A stretch of DNA of 33,935 nt, from assembly GCA_009695275.1 (NCBI GenBank), contig SIBF01000029.1, forward strand, positions 1-33,935. Reading direction: 5' to 3'. Of this stretch, positions 1-8,585 are shown one piece after another. The notes beneath the pieces are model-generated. The model was given only the letters and a program-made list of their open reading frames with translations. It was not told the DNA's origin and made no database searches. This DNA comes from Pedosphaera sp. (lineage in GTDB: Bacteria; Verrucomicrobiota; Verrucomicrobiia; Limisphaerales; F1-12-MAGs170). A program made the translations under genes and the position numbers. Each line of letters opens with the position of its first letter. The stretch's first letter is position 1.

Positions 1-2
1 AA

Positions 3-161
3 TGCGCAGGCTTCGTCGTTCGGGAAAAGTCGCTGGAAATCTGGAAGGGAGTGCGGGAACGGAAGATCGTCGCGTTGATGAATGTCCATGAACATGGTTC
101 AGGCATCATACCCTCGATCATTGAGGGTAACAACCGGATAGGCATGGAAGGAACTTCCTGA
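3..161 (+). CDS. 3' end of an unidentified protein (partial)
   Basis: An open frame runs from the window edge to TGA at 159-161 and encodes the last 52 residues of a protein, ending in NRIGMEGTS. The frame is free of stops and reads like protein (charged helix followed by 'HEHGSGIIPSI'). I do not recognise the family. Its main support is context: the stop codon overlaps the CTG start of the downstream glycosidase in a CTGA arrangement, as expected for two translationally coupled genes. The true start lies outside the window. Confidence 0.5.
   Translation, partial: CAGFVVREKSLEIWKGVRERKIVALMNVHEHGSGIIPSIIEGNNRIGMEGTS
146..152 (+). promoter_or_regulatory. Ribosome binding site deciding the CTG start of the GH5 gene
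   Basis: GGAAGGA lies 5 nt before CTG at 158-160. No ATG, GTG or TTG occurs in this frame between the stop at 128-130 and position 158. The site therefore favours an unusual CTG start that keeps the whole signal peptide. Confidence 0.5.
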
Positions 162-1234
162 AGAACGCCGTCGTCGCGACAGCGTGTTCTGTCGCCGCAC
201 CGCTCCTGTTTGCTCAACCTTCCGCCCCCGCGTCGTCGGGTCCGTCAGCCGCAAAACTTCCGCGCTGGCGCGGCTTCAACTTGCTTGAAAAGTTCACCGC
301 CCGGCGCGAAGGAAATCCTGCTTTCCGCGAGGCGGATTTTCAAATCATGCAGGAGTGGGGGTTCGATTTTGCGCGCCTGCCCATGTCGTATCACTCCTGG
401 TCGGAGCCGGACCCGTCGCGATGGCTCAAGATGGATGAGGCGCAGCTTCAGCACGTCGATCAGGTCGTCGAACTGGGGAAGAAGCACGGCGTCCACATCA
501 ATCTAAACCTGCACCGCGCGCCCGGCTACTGCGTCAATCCGCCGAAGGAACCGCTCGATCTCTGGAAGGACGCGGCGGCGCTCGACGCGTGCGCGGCGCA
601 TTGGGCGATGTTCGCGCGGCGCTACAAGGGTCTGCCCAATCGCGAAGTCAGCTTCGACCTGTTGAACGAGCCGCCGGACATTCCCGCCGACACCTACGTG
701 CGCGTGGTCAAGCATCTCGTCGCCGCCATTCGCACGGAGGATGCGCAACGGCTCATCATCGCCGACGGCTTGCGCTGGGGCCGCGATCCGGTCGAGGGTT
801 TCGTCGGCCTGGGCATCGGGCAAAGCACGCGCGGCTATGACCCGATGCGCGTGAGCCATCACAAGGCGAACTGGGTGAATGGCTCGGACAAATGGGCCGA
901 GCCGACGTGGCCATTGAAGGAAGACGACAAACCGGAGTGGAACAAGGAGCGTCTCCACCGCGAGCGCATCGAACCGTGGAAGGCGCTGGAGCGGCGCGGC
1001 GTGGGCGTGCATGTCGGCGAATGGGGCACGCACAACCGGACGCCGCACAAGGTCACGCTCGCGTGGATGCGCGACCAGCTTGAACTATGGAAAGAAGCCG
1101 GCTGGGGCTGGGCCTTGTGGAATCTGCGCGGCAGCTTCGGCGTGCTCGACAGTGGTCGCGCCGACGTGGCCTACGAGGATTTCCGCGGTCACAAACTCGA
1201 CCGCGAGATGCTCAAGCTTCTTCAGCAAACCTGA
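158..1234 (+). CDS. Secreted glycoside hydrolase family 5 protein (cellulase-like)
   Basis: A retaining glycosidase of the GH5 TIM-barrel type, probably exported and acting on a beta-glucan or beta-mannan; the substrate cannot be read from sequence. Starting at CTG 158 the protein has 358 residues. Residues 1-20 form a signal peptide (KNAVVATACSVAAPLLFAQ), followed by a short linker and the barrel start 'PRWRGFNLLEKF'. The acid/base is Glu171 in 'FDLLNEPPD', the nucleophile is Glu288 in 'HVGEWGTH', and the late barrel strand 'GWGWALWNLRG' is typical of the family. Starting at TTG 281 would remove the export signal and the first barrel strand, so the upstream CTG with its own ribosome site is preferred. 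The gene overlaps the preceding stop codon (CTGA) and so is probably coupled to that gene. Family call is firm; start is moderately sure. Confidence 0.88.
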   Translation: MKNAVVATACSVAAPLLFAQPSAPASSGPSAAKLPRWRGFNLLEKFTARREGNPAFREADFQIMQEWGFDFARLPMSYHSWSEPDPSRWLKMDEAQLQHVDQVVELGKKHGVHINLNLHRAPGYCVNPPKEPLDLWKDAAALDACAAHWAMFARRYKGLPNREVSFDLLNEPPDIPADTYVRVVKHLVAAIRTEDAQRLIIADGLRWGRDPVEGFVGLGIGQSTRGYDPMRVSHHKANWVNGSDKWAEPTWPLKEDDKPEWNKERLHRERIEPWKALERRGVGVHVGEWGTHNRTPHKVTLAWMRDQLELWKEAGWGWALWNLRGSFGVLDSGRADVAYEDFRGHKLDREMLKLLQQT

Positions 1235-1567
1235 TTCCGCAGATCCACGCCACACCGCCACTGGCTACTTGGCATGGTGGTGCTGGATTTGAATCGCTGC
1301 GGATTGCGTTTTCACTCCGCCTTGATCTCAACGTCCTTGAACCAGCCTTAGCAATCCTGGCCGCCGTGGAGGTGCAAGTCGAACTCGCCTTCGCGCTCCG
1401 CGCCTCTTGCGCCGGGAAGTGGCAAGGTTGGAGACGGCGTCTGGAAAACTTTGATCGCTACAAACCTCGACAAGACTTGAGCTGCAACCTCGCCGGACCT
1501 TCGGCACACCTTCGGCGGTGGGCGATGACATGCTTGAGCGGTTCACGTTCTCCGCATTACACGCCTC
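1235..1567. other. Intergenic stretch with a possible gene remnant
   Basis: No intact gene was seen between the GH5 stop and the convergent TIM-barrel gene. On the minus strand at about 1316-1400 one frame reads 'EFDLHLHGGQDC', a stop, then 'GWFKDVEIKAE' and another stop. This looks like the end of a secreted lectin-like or DUF1080-like protein broken by a nonsense codon. The resemblance is only by eye and may be chance or part of a dispersed repeat. Confidence 0.3.
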
Positions 1568-2632
1568 TCATCCCAGCGTGTTCCACCCATGCCGGTCCCG
1601 CACAGCGATCATCGCCCCGAGAATGTCGTTCCAAGTCTGTTGCTGCTTCATGACATCGTTGGGGAACATGCAGCCGTCCCAGCAGATGTGCATGAAGTTC
1701 TTGGTCAACTTGCGTTGTTCGTCGCGGAGCCAGTAGCCGGCGTGATGTGGAATGTCCAGTTTGCCGTCTGGGGCGTTGACCAGGCAATGGCGTCCGGTCT
1801 TGTCGTGCGTGCCGGAGCCGTGAACGGTCGCATTGTTCTGCGCGATGTGGAAGTCCATCGTCCATGGACGGAGGGCGGCGGTCAGTTTCTTGAGAGCGGC
1901 GTCGAGTTTCTTCTTGTCCTTCCAATCGTAACCGGGAGGAAGGATCGCGTCCTTTTCCGCGTTGTAACCCATCGTGTAGAGAAGCGTGTGGGCCATGTCC
2001 GCCTGAAATCCGACGGTTCCGGGACGGTCGGTTTCTTCTAGCAAGTCCACCATCTTCCGCCAGGAGTGCATTCCGCCCCAGCAAATCTCTCCTTCGGCGG
2101 CGAGGCGCTCTCCAAAACCCTCGGCCACGGTTGCGGCTTCGCGGAATGTCCGCGCGATCTTCTTCGTGTTCCCCTTGGGATCGGCATCCCATTCAGTGAC
2201 ACCACTCGCTGAATCGATTCGAACCACGCCGTAGGGGCGTACGCCGAGTTCCCGAAGTTTCTTTCCGATCCGGCACGCTTTGCGAACTTGCTCCACAAAT
2301 TTCTTGCGGTCTTCCTCGCTGCCCATGGCGGAGCCGCCGCCGGTCGGTGGCCAGACCGGTGCCACAACCGAGCCCACGACGAAACCTTTGCCTCGAATCT
2401 TGTCTGCGGCCGATTTGATATCGTCATCGCTGATATCGATGCTGATGTGAGGTTCAAAGAGGAAGATGTCCACACCGTCGAACTTGATGCCATCGACCTC
2501 AGCCTTGGCGGTCAGGTCGAGCATGGTGTCCAGATCGATGCAGGGCTCGGCTCCGGGGCTGCCTTTGCCCACGAGTCCGGGCCACATGGCGTTGTGAAGC
2601 TTGGGATACTTGTTATCGCTGTGTTTGCTCAT
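1568..2632 (-). CDS. Sugar phosphate isomerase/epimerase-like TIM barrel protein
   Basis: A 354-residue protein of the xylose-isomerase-like TIM barrel superfamily (AP endonuclease 2 fold), probably cytoplasmic because no signal peptide is present. Candidate metal ligands are Glu182 in '[11 protein letters not shown]', Asp212 in 'FQADMAHT' and His262 in 'MDFHIAQNN', spaced as in sugar isomerases and epimerases. Verrucomicrobia carry many such proteins, often with oxidoreductases in sugar or inositol-type catabolism, but no such partner is adjacent here. The gene stands alone, convergent with the GH5 gene. The ATG at 2632 follows a purine-rich AAGAAAGAA stretch that can serve as ribosome site. 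The substrate is unknown. Confidence 0.82.
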   Translation of the reverse strand: MSKHSDNKYPKLHNAMWPGLVGKGSPGAEPCIDLDTMLDLTAKAEVDGIKFDGVDIFLFEPHISIDISDDDIKSAADKIRGKGFVVGSVVAPVWPPTGGGSAMGSEEDRKKFVEQVRKACRIGKKLRELGVRPYGVVRIDSASGVTEWDADPKGNTKKIARTFREAATVAEGFGERLAAEGEICWGGMHSWRKMVDLLEETDRPGTVGFQADMAHTLLYTMGYNAEKDAILPPGYDWKDKKKLDAALKKLTAALRPWTMDFHIAQNNATVHGSGTHDKTGRHCLVNAPDGKLDIPHHAGYWLRDEQRKLTKNFMHICWDGCMFPNDVMKQQQTWNDILGAMIAVRDRHGWNTLG

Positions 2633-3099
2633 GGAATTCTTTCTTGTCAGTTTTCAGCCAGCTTTTGGTCGGGATGAAAAGCCCTTCAGAGCTGTTTGAA
2701 AGCATTGTCTCATGCGTGGTTTGAAAATTGCGCTCCGAAGCTATCAATGGTCATTGCTCAATCAATGCCAAAAATTTATTCAGTCCGTTGCTCCCAGTGC
2801 CGCGCGATAGGGCAACCATCAAATCTCATTTTTCAGTTCGTACGCTTTCCGCCCAAGCGAGCGTCCAAGTCTGCATCAAACGCCTCGATTTTCTCCGCTT
2901 CCCATTGCGCGCAACATTTTCATTTTCGTTTCTTGCCGTGAAAGAGCCGCCACATGGCGATCAGATCATTGAGCCGATGCACGCCCCGCCAGAGGGGATC
3001 TGAGACACGGGGCTGGATCCTTGTCGGTGCGCGCAACGATGCTACCTCAGGCAGTAACGGTGCCCCCGTCTTCCTCGTGGATCTGCCGCTGGCCCACGG
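2633..3099. other. Intergenic stretch, 467 bp, no gene seen
   Basis: This stretch separates two minus-strand genes. It is richer in A and T than its flanks near 2690-2930 and must hold the promoter of the TIM-barrel gene, but I see no convincing promoter boxes, RNA gene or terminator. Short open frames on the plus strand here lack ribosome sites and recognisable protein character. Confidence 0.4.
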
Positions 3100-4350
3100 T
3101 CACGGCTCCGAGTCCACCACTCGATTGCCGCCGCGGAGCTGGCGGTAAGCGCGGGCGGCCTTCTCGCCGAGCGCCACTTTCATTTGTTCATTGAATTGGT
3201 TTTGCGCGGCAGAACGATCCACCTCGAATCCAGGTTGAGGAAATGCCACTGGTTCTGAGCGGAAGGCCTTCTCCATCTCGTAAGCCTTGATAATGGCATC
3301 GGAACTCAGGCCGTAACGCTGTCCGACTCGCGACAGGTTCTGGTACGATGAATCAAGCGAACGCTGATACTCGGCGAAACGGGCATCGCCCAAAGCCGTT
3401 TTGATTTGATTGTCCAATTCGGCCCTGGCATCCGCCTGGGCTTTTGCCGCCGCAGCGCGAGCCTCTGGTGTGTTTTCCTGCACTGTCACTTTCTCAGGCT
3501 TCTCTTCGGAATCGCGGGTCAGTCTGAAGACCTTGCGGAACTCCTCCTCAGTGGGGCTGAACGTCAGGAGTTGCTGGCCCAGCTTGCTGGAGGTGGAAGA
3601 GGTGCGCATGTCGTAATTTTCCAATTCCTGCGACGTGAGCACTTTGGCGAGTTCCTGCCGATGAGACTCGTTTAATTTGCGATGTTCCTCCACGAACTCC
3701 GGGCTTTTCTTGTTCTCGTATTTCGCTTTCAGCGCATCGGATTGTTGCCAGTAATCTTCTTGCAGCGCCTGGACGGCATCCCGCTTTTCAGCCGGGAGCA
3801 GCTTAAGGGCTAGCTCGTGAGCAGTGTAATCCCGCGATGCGGTCGATGCCATGAGATCAACCGGGACATCGATATCCAGCAGTTCCTTCAACACCACTCG
3901 TTTTTCGGATTGAACTTCCCTGAGTTTGCGGCGGTTCTCCGTTTCATCCGCCGGTGGCGTGGTCTGACCGGGCATTTGTGGCACAGACTTCTTTGCCTTC
4001 AACGGTTCCTCGCGTGGAGCATAGAGTTTGTTCACGTCCGCGACGATGATATCGCGGATGGTCTGTTCGGGACATCCCACCTTGCGGAGGTTCGCGATGT
4101 AGAGTTTGTAATCTCCGGACTCAACCTGCTGCCATGTGAATCTCGATACAGAGCTCGGCGCCGGTTTCACGTTCGCGGGAGTTAAAGTCTCCATCCTCAC
4201 GGCCTTGGGCTCCGTCGGAGGCACACTTGCAGTCGGGGCAGGAACGGTTGGTATCGGAAGCTCCGATGGCGATCGATTGACGTAGGCTGCGCCCGTGACG
4301 AGAGCGACCGCCGTCAATGAGAGAGCAATGGCAATATGCTTGGAGTTCAT
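3100..4350 (-). CDS. Membrane-anchored protein, 'CPE.TIRDIIVA' family, copy 2
   Basis: A 416-residue protein of unknown function. Residues 5-24 form a single hydrophobic N-terminal segment (HIAIALSLTAVALVTGAAYV), followed by a Pro/Thr-rich linker and a long charged, largely helical, probably periplasmic part. A conserved patch near residues 80-105 reads 'LRKVGCPEQTIRDIIVADVN'. Further shared motifs with its neighbour are 'ELENYDMRTS', 'TEEEFRKVF' and 'TALGDARFAEYQRS'. It is clearly a paralogue of the upstream gene, whose stop overlaps this start as ATGA (4347-4350), so the pair is one translational unit. Such proteins recur in Verrucomicrobia genomes, often near ECF sigma factors (from general knowledge). 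No sigma factor gene is present here. Confidence 0.8.
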   Translation of the reverse strand: MNSKHIAIALSLTAVALVTGAAYVNRSPSELPIPTVPAPTASVPPTEPKAVRMETLTPANVKPAPSSVSRFTWQQVESGDYKLYIANLRKVGCPEQTIRDIIVADVNKLYAPREEPLKAKKSVPQMPGQTTPPADETENRRKLREVQSEKRVVLKELLDIDVPVDLMASTASRDYTAHELALKLLPAEKRDAVQALQEDYWQQSDALKAKYENKKSPEFVEEHRKLNESHRQELAKVLTSQELENYDMRTSSTSSKLGQQLLTFSPTEEEFRKVFRLTRDSEEKPEKVTVQENTPEARAAAAKAQADARAELDNQIKTALGDARFAEYQRSLDSSYQNLSRVGQRYGLSSDAIIKAYEMEKAFRSEPVAFPQPGFEVDRSAAQNQFNEQMKVALGEKAARAYRQLRGGNRVVDSEP

Positions 4351-5648
4351 GGCTTGTTTGGGGCAGGCACGACGATTTGTTGAACCCGCTGTTGAGCCGC
4401 GGGCTGCCCGGAGTTCAATGTTGGCACGCGGCCCTTGATCGATTCATACGCCTTGTCTCCGAGCATCTGCCGCAGCGTTTGCTCGCCTTGTGCTTGCATG
4501 GATTGCAGCGCCTGCGCCCGTTGCTCAGGGAGGAGAGTTTGGTCCTGCATCAATCTTTTTGATTCGGCCTGGAGGAGCTTCTGAGTTTCATAAACCTGAA
4601 CGATGGATTCCTTCGGAAGGCCCGCTTCCTGCATGGCAGTCGAGATTCCCTTGTAGGCTGGGTCGCGGCTGCGTTCGAGGTCGGCGTAGCGCTCATCTCC
4701 GAGGGCGCTTCGAAGACTCTCCTGCAAATCTTGCTCCGCCTGTTTACGTCGGGTGATCCAGTTAGGATCATCCGTTTCTCGCACCGGCTTGTTGATCGAG
4801 TACTGTTCGTCCACCGTCACTGTCAGGGCGAATATCTTTCGAAATTCCTCGTCGGTCGGTTTCATCGCCCCCAACTGCGATCTCAGCGTGGTGGCGGTGG
4901 CGGAACTGATGATGTCGTAATTCTCCAATTCCCCAGGTGATAAATCTTTTGCCAGTTCCTGACGGCGCTCCCCCTTGATCCGGATGAACTCGTCGCGGTC
5001 TTCGGGTTCAAGAAATCCGAGCGTGCGGCGTTTGATGTCATCGGACTGACTCCAGTACTTCTCCTGGGTGAGTTGAACCTGGTCGCGTTTGGATTCGGGC
5101 ACTGCGCTGAAGGCCGCTTCAAATCTTGCGATGTCCCTGCCGCCTAGACTCGGCGGCAATTCCACCGGGGCGTCCGTTCCAGTGATTTCCCGAACCAACA
5201 TCTTCTTTTGGACAAGCAACTGGCGCAGCCGGCTCTCGTTGCTCCGCCGGTCGGAGGTTGAAACGGCCTCCCAAGGCTGCCGGTCTTCCGCCCGGGCTTT
5301 CAAGGCGCTTTCCCGTGAGGCGAACTGCCGGTTGAGCTCGGCAACGATGATGTCACGGATCGTTTCCTCAGGACATTGCACACTGCGCAGGTTCAGCGTG
5401 TATTGCTTGAGATCTTCGTCCGCGAGCGATCTCCAGTCGAACCGGTCTGCCTTCGAACCGCGAGCGACCCGGTCAGAGAATTTTGTTCGCGAGGCTTTTG
5501 GGAGTTCGGCAGCCTTGGAAACCTCGGACACCTTCGCTCCTTCGCCACCAGTCATGGCTGACCGCGAAGGCCGGACAGAAAGTGCGTAAGCCAGATAAGC
5601 CGCGAGCCCAAGGTTGAGGCAAACCAAGGCGGCGATGATTGGTTTCAT
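4347..5648 (-). CDS. Membrane-anchored protein, 'CPE.TIRDIIVA' family, copy 1
   Basis: A 433-residue paralogue of the following gene. It has an N-terminal hydrophobic segment (IIAALVCLNLGLAAYLAYAL, residues 4-23) and a charged helical body with 'LRSVQCPEETIRDIIVAELN' near residues 88-107, 'GELENYDIISSATATTL', 'TDEEFRKIF' and 'SALGDERYADLERSRDP'. The C-terminal part is rich in Gln and Glu and probably helical (ESKRLMQDQTLLPEQRAQAL). It lacks known enzymatic motifs, so a structural or signalling role in the envelope is a guess. It is the first gene of a two-gene unit and lies divergent from the nuclease/holA genes across a 265-bp gap that must hold promoters for both directions. Confidence 0.8.
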   Translation of the reverse strand: MKPIIAALVCLNLGLAAYLAYALSVRPSRSAMTGGEGAKVSEVSKAAELPKASRTKFSDRVARGSKADRFDWRSLADEDLKQYTLNLRSVQCPEETIRDIIVAELNRQFASRESALKARAEDRQPWEAVSTSDRRSNESRLRQLLVQKKMLVREITGTDAPVELPPSLGGRDIARFEAAFSAVPESKRDQVQLTQEKYWSQSDDIKRRTLGFLEPEDRDEFIRIKGERRQELAKDLSPGELENYDIISSATATTLRSQLGAMKPTDEEFRKIFALTVTVDEQYSINKPVRETDDPNWITRRKQAEQDLQESLRSALGDERYADLERSRDPAYKGISTAMQEAGLPKESIVQVYETQKLLQAESKRLMQDQTLLPEQRAQALQSMQAQGEQTLRQMLGDKAYESIKGRVPTLNSGQPAAQQRVQQIVVPAPNKP

Positions 5649-5902
5649 AAGATGACAAGCCGCGTCAGCGACAGGAGTCTAACACGAACTTCCAGAATTT
5701 GTTGCAGGATCACCAAAAACACAAGCACTCCAATGCTTCAAAATCCAACTCATATACGAAGTGTGATGGGAGGTTGAAGGATCGGAATGCAGCCAGCGAT
5801 AGATGCGGCAACGATTTCCAGACACTCGGGTCGATAAAGAACTGGTGTGGATGGTGTGGATCAACGGGCAAGGGCAGGCTTGTTTTTTGAGTCCATACTC
5901 TT

Positions 5903-5906
5903 AGGA
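5903..5906 (+). promoter_or_regulatory. Ribosome binding site of the bifunctional nuclease gene
   Basis: AGGA lies 7 nt before ATG 5914 in 'TAGGATGGCGGCATG' and fixes the start of the DUF151 gene. Confidence 0.5.
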
Positions 5907-5913
5907 TGGCGGC

Positions 5914-6372
5914 ATGAAGAAAGAAGTCGTGCCCATCGCGATCCGTGGAATTCTGCCCGCGAACAGCGGTTGCGCGATTTTCGTAGGGAACGACGACAAA
6001 GTCTTTGTAATCCAGGTCGAGCACAACATGGGAGCTATCATCGGAATGTTTCTCCGAGACACGCCCAAGGACCGGCCCTTGACACACGACCTGATCAATA
6101 ACGTTTTCAACGGATTTGGGATCTCCGTCGAACGGGTGATTATCACCGAACTCAAGAACTCCACCTATTATGCCCGCCTGATTCTTCAGCAAAATAACGA
6201 ACTCGGGCGCAAGATCGTGGAGATCGATGCCCGCCCGAGCGATTGCCTGGCGATTGCCACCGCTCAGAAACGCCCCATTTTCGTATCCTCCACGCTGTTC
6301 GAGCAGGTCGAAGACATGACTGAGATCCTTGACCGGATCAACGAGAATGGCGGCGAGGCGGAGGAAATCTGA
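5914..6372 (+). CDS. Bifunctional nuclease (BFN/DUF151) family protein
   Basis: A 152-residue protein matching the DUF151/BFN family along its whole length. The signature segment is 'IDARPSDCLAIATAQKRPIF' (residues 109-128), where most relatives have 'DARPSDAIALA.R...PI'. Family members show DNase and RNase activity in plants and occur as single-domain proteins in many bacteria, where their role is poorly known. The start is supported by a ribosome site. The stop overlaps the holA start by one base (TGATG, 6370-6374), so it is probably translated together with a replication-factor gene. No signal peptide; cytoplasmic. Confidence 0.9.
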   Translation: MKKEVVPIAIRGILPANSGCAIFVGNDDKVFVIQVEHNMGAIIGMFLRDTPKDRPLTHDLINNVFNGFGISVERVIITELKNSTYYARLILQQNNELGRKIVEIDARPSDCLAIATAQKRPIFVSSTLFEQVEDMTEILDRINENGGEAEEI

Positions 6373-7514
6373 TGGCTGCCGCGGCTGAGTCGCTCAAACC
6401 CCTGGTCCTCATTTGGGGTGAGGATGACTACGCCGTCAAACAACGGGCACGCCAACTCTTTCAAGAGTGGTCAGTCGAGGTGGGAGGTTTCGATCACGAA
6501 ACCATCGATGCCACGGCAGCCAACAGCGGCGAAGCTGTGACGGCGTTGGGCAAGCTCCGGGAAGCGCTTCAAACTTTGCCGTTCTTCGGCGGTGGTAAAG
6601 TAATTCTATTTCAAAACTGTAATTTTCTCGGTGATGAGCGTACGGCCAGTTCTCAGCTGGTCACAGAACACCTGACAGACCTGGCTCAGGAATTGAAGGC
6701 GTTCTCGTGGAAGGGAGTCAGGCTGATCATCTCCGCTGGCAAGGTGGATAAGCGAAAAACTTTCTACAAGACTCTGGAAAAAGCTGGTTCGGTCGAGTCA
6801 TTTGCCGGTTGGTCAATGGAGGACAAAAATTGGGAAGCCGAAGCGGAGAACTCCGCGCGGCACCAGGTCAAAGCCCTCAATAAGGAGATCTCGGATGCCG
6901 CTTTGGCGAAATTGGTGCAATTTGTCGGTCCGCATCCACGCACCCTGGCAGGAGAGATTGAGAAATTAACGCTCTTCGTGGGGGAACAAAGAGAGATCGT
7001 AGAGGAGGACATTTCGGCGGTAGTGTGCCGCAACAAACAGAGCCAGGCGTTCGCCCTCGCCGATGCGCTCGGCGGGAGACATCTGGGACGCCTGTTGAAA
7101 ACGCTCGATGAGGAGCTCGCGGCGATGAAGCACGGCTCCCAGAAATCTGAGATCGGCCTGCTTTACGGGCTGATCTCAAAAGTCAGGGTGATGATCTTCC
7201 TTAAGGAAATGGTGAGGCAGGGCTGGATTAAAGCCGACGCGGATTATTACCGATTTAAGACCCAGCTTGAGCGCGTGCCGGCGGACCAGATGCCGTCGGA
7301 CCGGAGGTTCAACCCATTGGCGATGCATCCCTTCATGCTCCATCAGGGATTGGGACATACGAAGAATTACACGCTGCTGGAATTGATCCAGGCGATGGAG
7401 CTGTTGCTCGCGTGCAATGAGAAACTCATTTCAAGCTCGCTGGACGAGGCGCTTGTTCTTCAGCAGACCCTTGTAAAAATAGTTAGCAGACAAGCGCAGC
7501 CAGGAGTAGCTTAG
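6372..7514 (+). CDS. holA: DNA polymerase III delta subunit
   Basis: The clamp-loader subunit that opens the beta clamp. The 380-residue product has the family layout: an N-terminal RecA-like part starting 'VLIWGEDDYAVKQRARQLF', a lid region, and the C-terminal collar domain. Useful landmarks are 'AGEIEKLTLFVGEQREIVEE' (about residues 194-213), the delta hallmark before the collar, and 'FALADALGGRHLGRLLKTLD'. The N-terminal domain has no Walker A motif, as expected for delta and unlike the gamma/tau subunit. The length is slightly above the usual 330-350. It starts at ATG 6372 overlapping the preceding stop, so its synthesis is probably coupled to the DUF151 protein. Confidence 0.9.
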   Translation: MAAAAESLKPLVLIWGEDDYAVKQRARQLFQEWSVEVGGFDHETIDATAANSGEAVTALGKLREALQTLPFFGGGKVILFQNCNFLGDERTASSQLVTEHLTDLAQELKAFSWKGVRLIISAGKVDKRKTFYKTLEKAGSVESFAGWSMEDKNWEAEAENSARHQVKALNKEISDAALAKLVQFVGPHPRTLAGEIEKLTLFVGEQREIVEEDISAVVCRNKQSQAFALADALGGRHLGRLLKTLDEELAAMKHGSQKSEIGLLYGLISKVRVMIFLKEMVRQGWIKADADYYRFKTQLERVPADQMPSDRRFNPLAMHPFMLHQGLGHTKNYTLLELIQAMELLLACNEKLISSSLDEALVLQQTLVKIVSRQAQPGVA

Positions 7515-7675
7515 ACCCATGAACGTTGAATCGGTCCAGATTGGTCGATTCCCAATTCGAAAGTTCGTCACGAGCGCTGAATCCGCCACGAGTGGTGCGA
7601 ATCAGTTCTTCACCACTCGACGCGTGCCCGCGCTGGATCCAAGCTTGAGGCCGTAATCCGATCATTTCCCATTGC

Positions 7676-8194
7676 ATGGCAACCTCGTCGGCAAATCTAT
7701 TCGTCAGCTCGACCGACCACGCGTCCGTCATAAAGATCAATGGCCGGGCTAATTTCAGCTCGAGCGCTCATTTCATGATGGTTGTCGATCAGCTCCATGA
7801 GCGCGGAGCCAGGCGCTTCGTTCTGGATTTGACCGAGTGCGCGACAATGGACAGCACCTTCCTCGGAGTTCTCGCCGGGCTGGCAATGAAACTTAATGAC
7901 GGCATGGGCGCAACGAACCAGCCGGTGCTCGAACTGGTTCGTCCCAATGAGCGTGTTCTGGATTTGCTTGAGAATCTGGGAATAGCGCACTTTTTCGCTC
8001 GCCTGGATCAATCGCCGATCGCCGACACCAGCCTCACTCCATCGACACCTTTGGACACTACATCGAAGGATGACCTGTCGAAAATCTGCCTCGAAGCGCA
8101 TCAAACATTGATGGCGGTGAACCCGGAGAATGTTCCGAAGTTCAAGGATGTGACGGCGTTTCTGGCTGACGAGTTGGAAAAGCCCAAGAGCTGA
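7676..8194 (+). CDS. STAS-domain protein (anti-sigma factor antagonist-like)
   Basis: A 172-residue cytoplasmic protein. Residues 5-110 fit the STAS fold of SpoIIAA/RsbV-type regulators: strand 'SVIKINGRANFSSS', helix, strand 'RRFVLDLTECATMDSTFLGV', helix, then 'NQPVLELVRPNERVLDLLENLGI'. Ser60 in 'MDSTFLG' aligns with the serine phosphorylated by anti-sigma kinases. The 60-residue tail is Ser/Thr-rich followed by a helical end and matches nothing I know. It lies 161 bp after holA without a matching kinase or phosphatase nearby, so its partner is elsewhere. No clear ribosome site precedes ATG 7676. Confidence 0.82.
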   Translation: MATSSANLFVSSTDHASVIKINGRANFSSSAHFMMVVDQLHERGARRFVLDLTECATMDSTFLGVLAGLAMKLNDGMGATNQPVLELVRPNERVLDLLENLGIAHFFARLDQSPIADTSLTPSTPLDTTSKDDLSKICLEAHQTLMAVNPENVPKFKDVTAFLADELEKPKS

Positions 8195-8585
8195 GATGAT
8201 CCTGGAAACCGCAGATGCACGCAGACAAACGCAGATGAACTTCTGCTCAGTCGGGGGATGAGTCCGGTCGTGCCGTTCACATGTCCGGTGATGCAGGTGA
8301 AAGTCGGCACTCCTTTCCCATCTCCGTTTATCCGCATTTATCCGCGGTCCAACTGCTCTCGGGGGATGATCCAACGGAACGAACTCGTTACACCTCATGT
8401 TTGGCAACCGTTTGAGGCCGGCGGCGGAACTCCTGATCCCGGAAGCAGGCCGACGCAAAGCTTTGGAATCGGCGCGAGCAGAAAAGTTCATCTCAATTCC
8501 TCCGGTCAGGAATTCTGAGCCACCGAAATCTACAGGCGACCGAGATGCATTCCGAAATCGGCCGATCCATCCAGCCTCCGTCGGG
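8195..8585. other. Intergenic stretch of 391 bp carrying an inverted-repeat element
   Basis: The gap between the STAS gene and the convergent beta-helix gene holds no gene I can support. Its notable content is the 30-bp imperfect inverted repeat at 8208-8237 and 8319-8348, listed separately. The remainder (8350-8585) shows nothing clear. Confidence 0.4.
8208..8348. repeat. Dispersed palindromic element, 30-bp imperfect inverted arms
   Basis: The left arm (8208-8237) begins ACCGCAGATGCACGCAG and the right arm (8319-8348), read on the minus strand, begins ACCGCGGATAAATGCGG. The arms agree at 23 of 30 positions with 81 bp between them. Each arm is itself built from a roughly 10-bp unit repeated three times (ACCGCAGATG / CACGCAGACA / AACGCAGATG). 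Such elements are typical of repetitive intergenic sequences in many bacterial genomes. No reading frame is present. Confidence 0.65.

Noticed and set aside
7515-7675. Possible gene or RNA between holA and the STAS gene
   Set aside because: A minus-strand frame covers it but overlaps both neighbours and has no recognised motif. No tRNA-like fold or terminator was seen.
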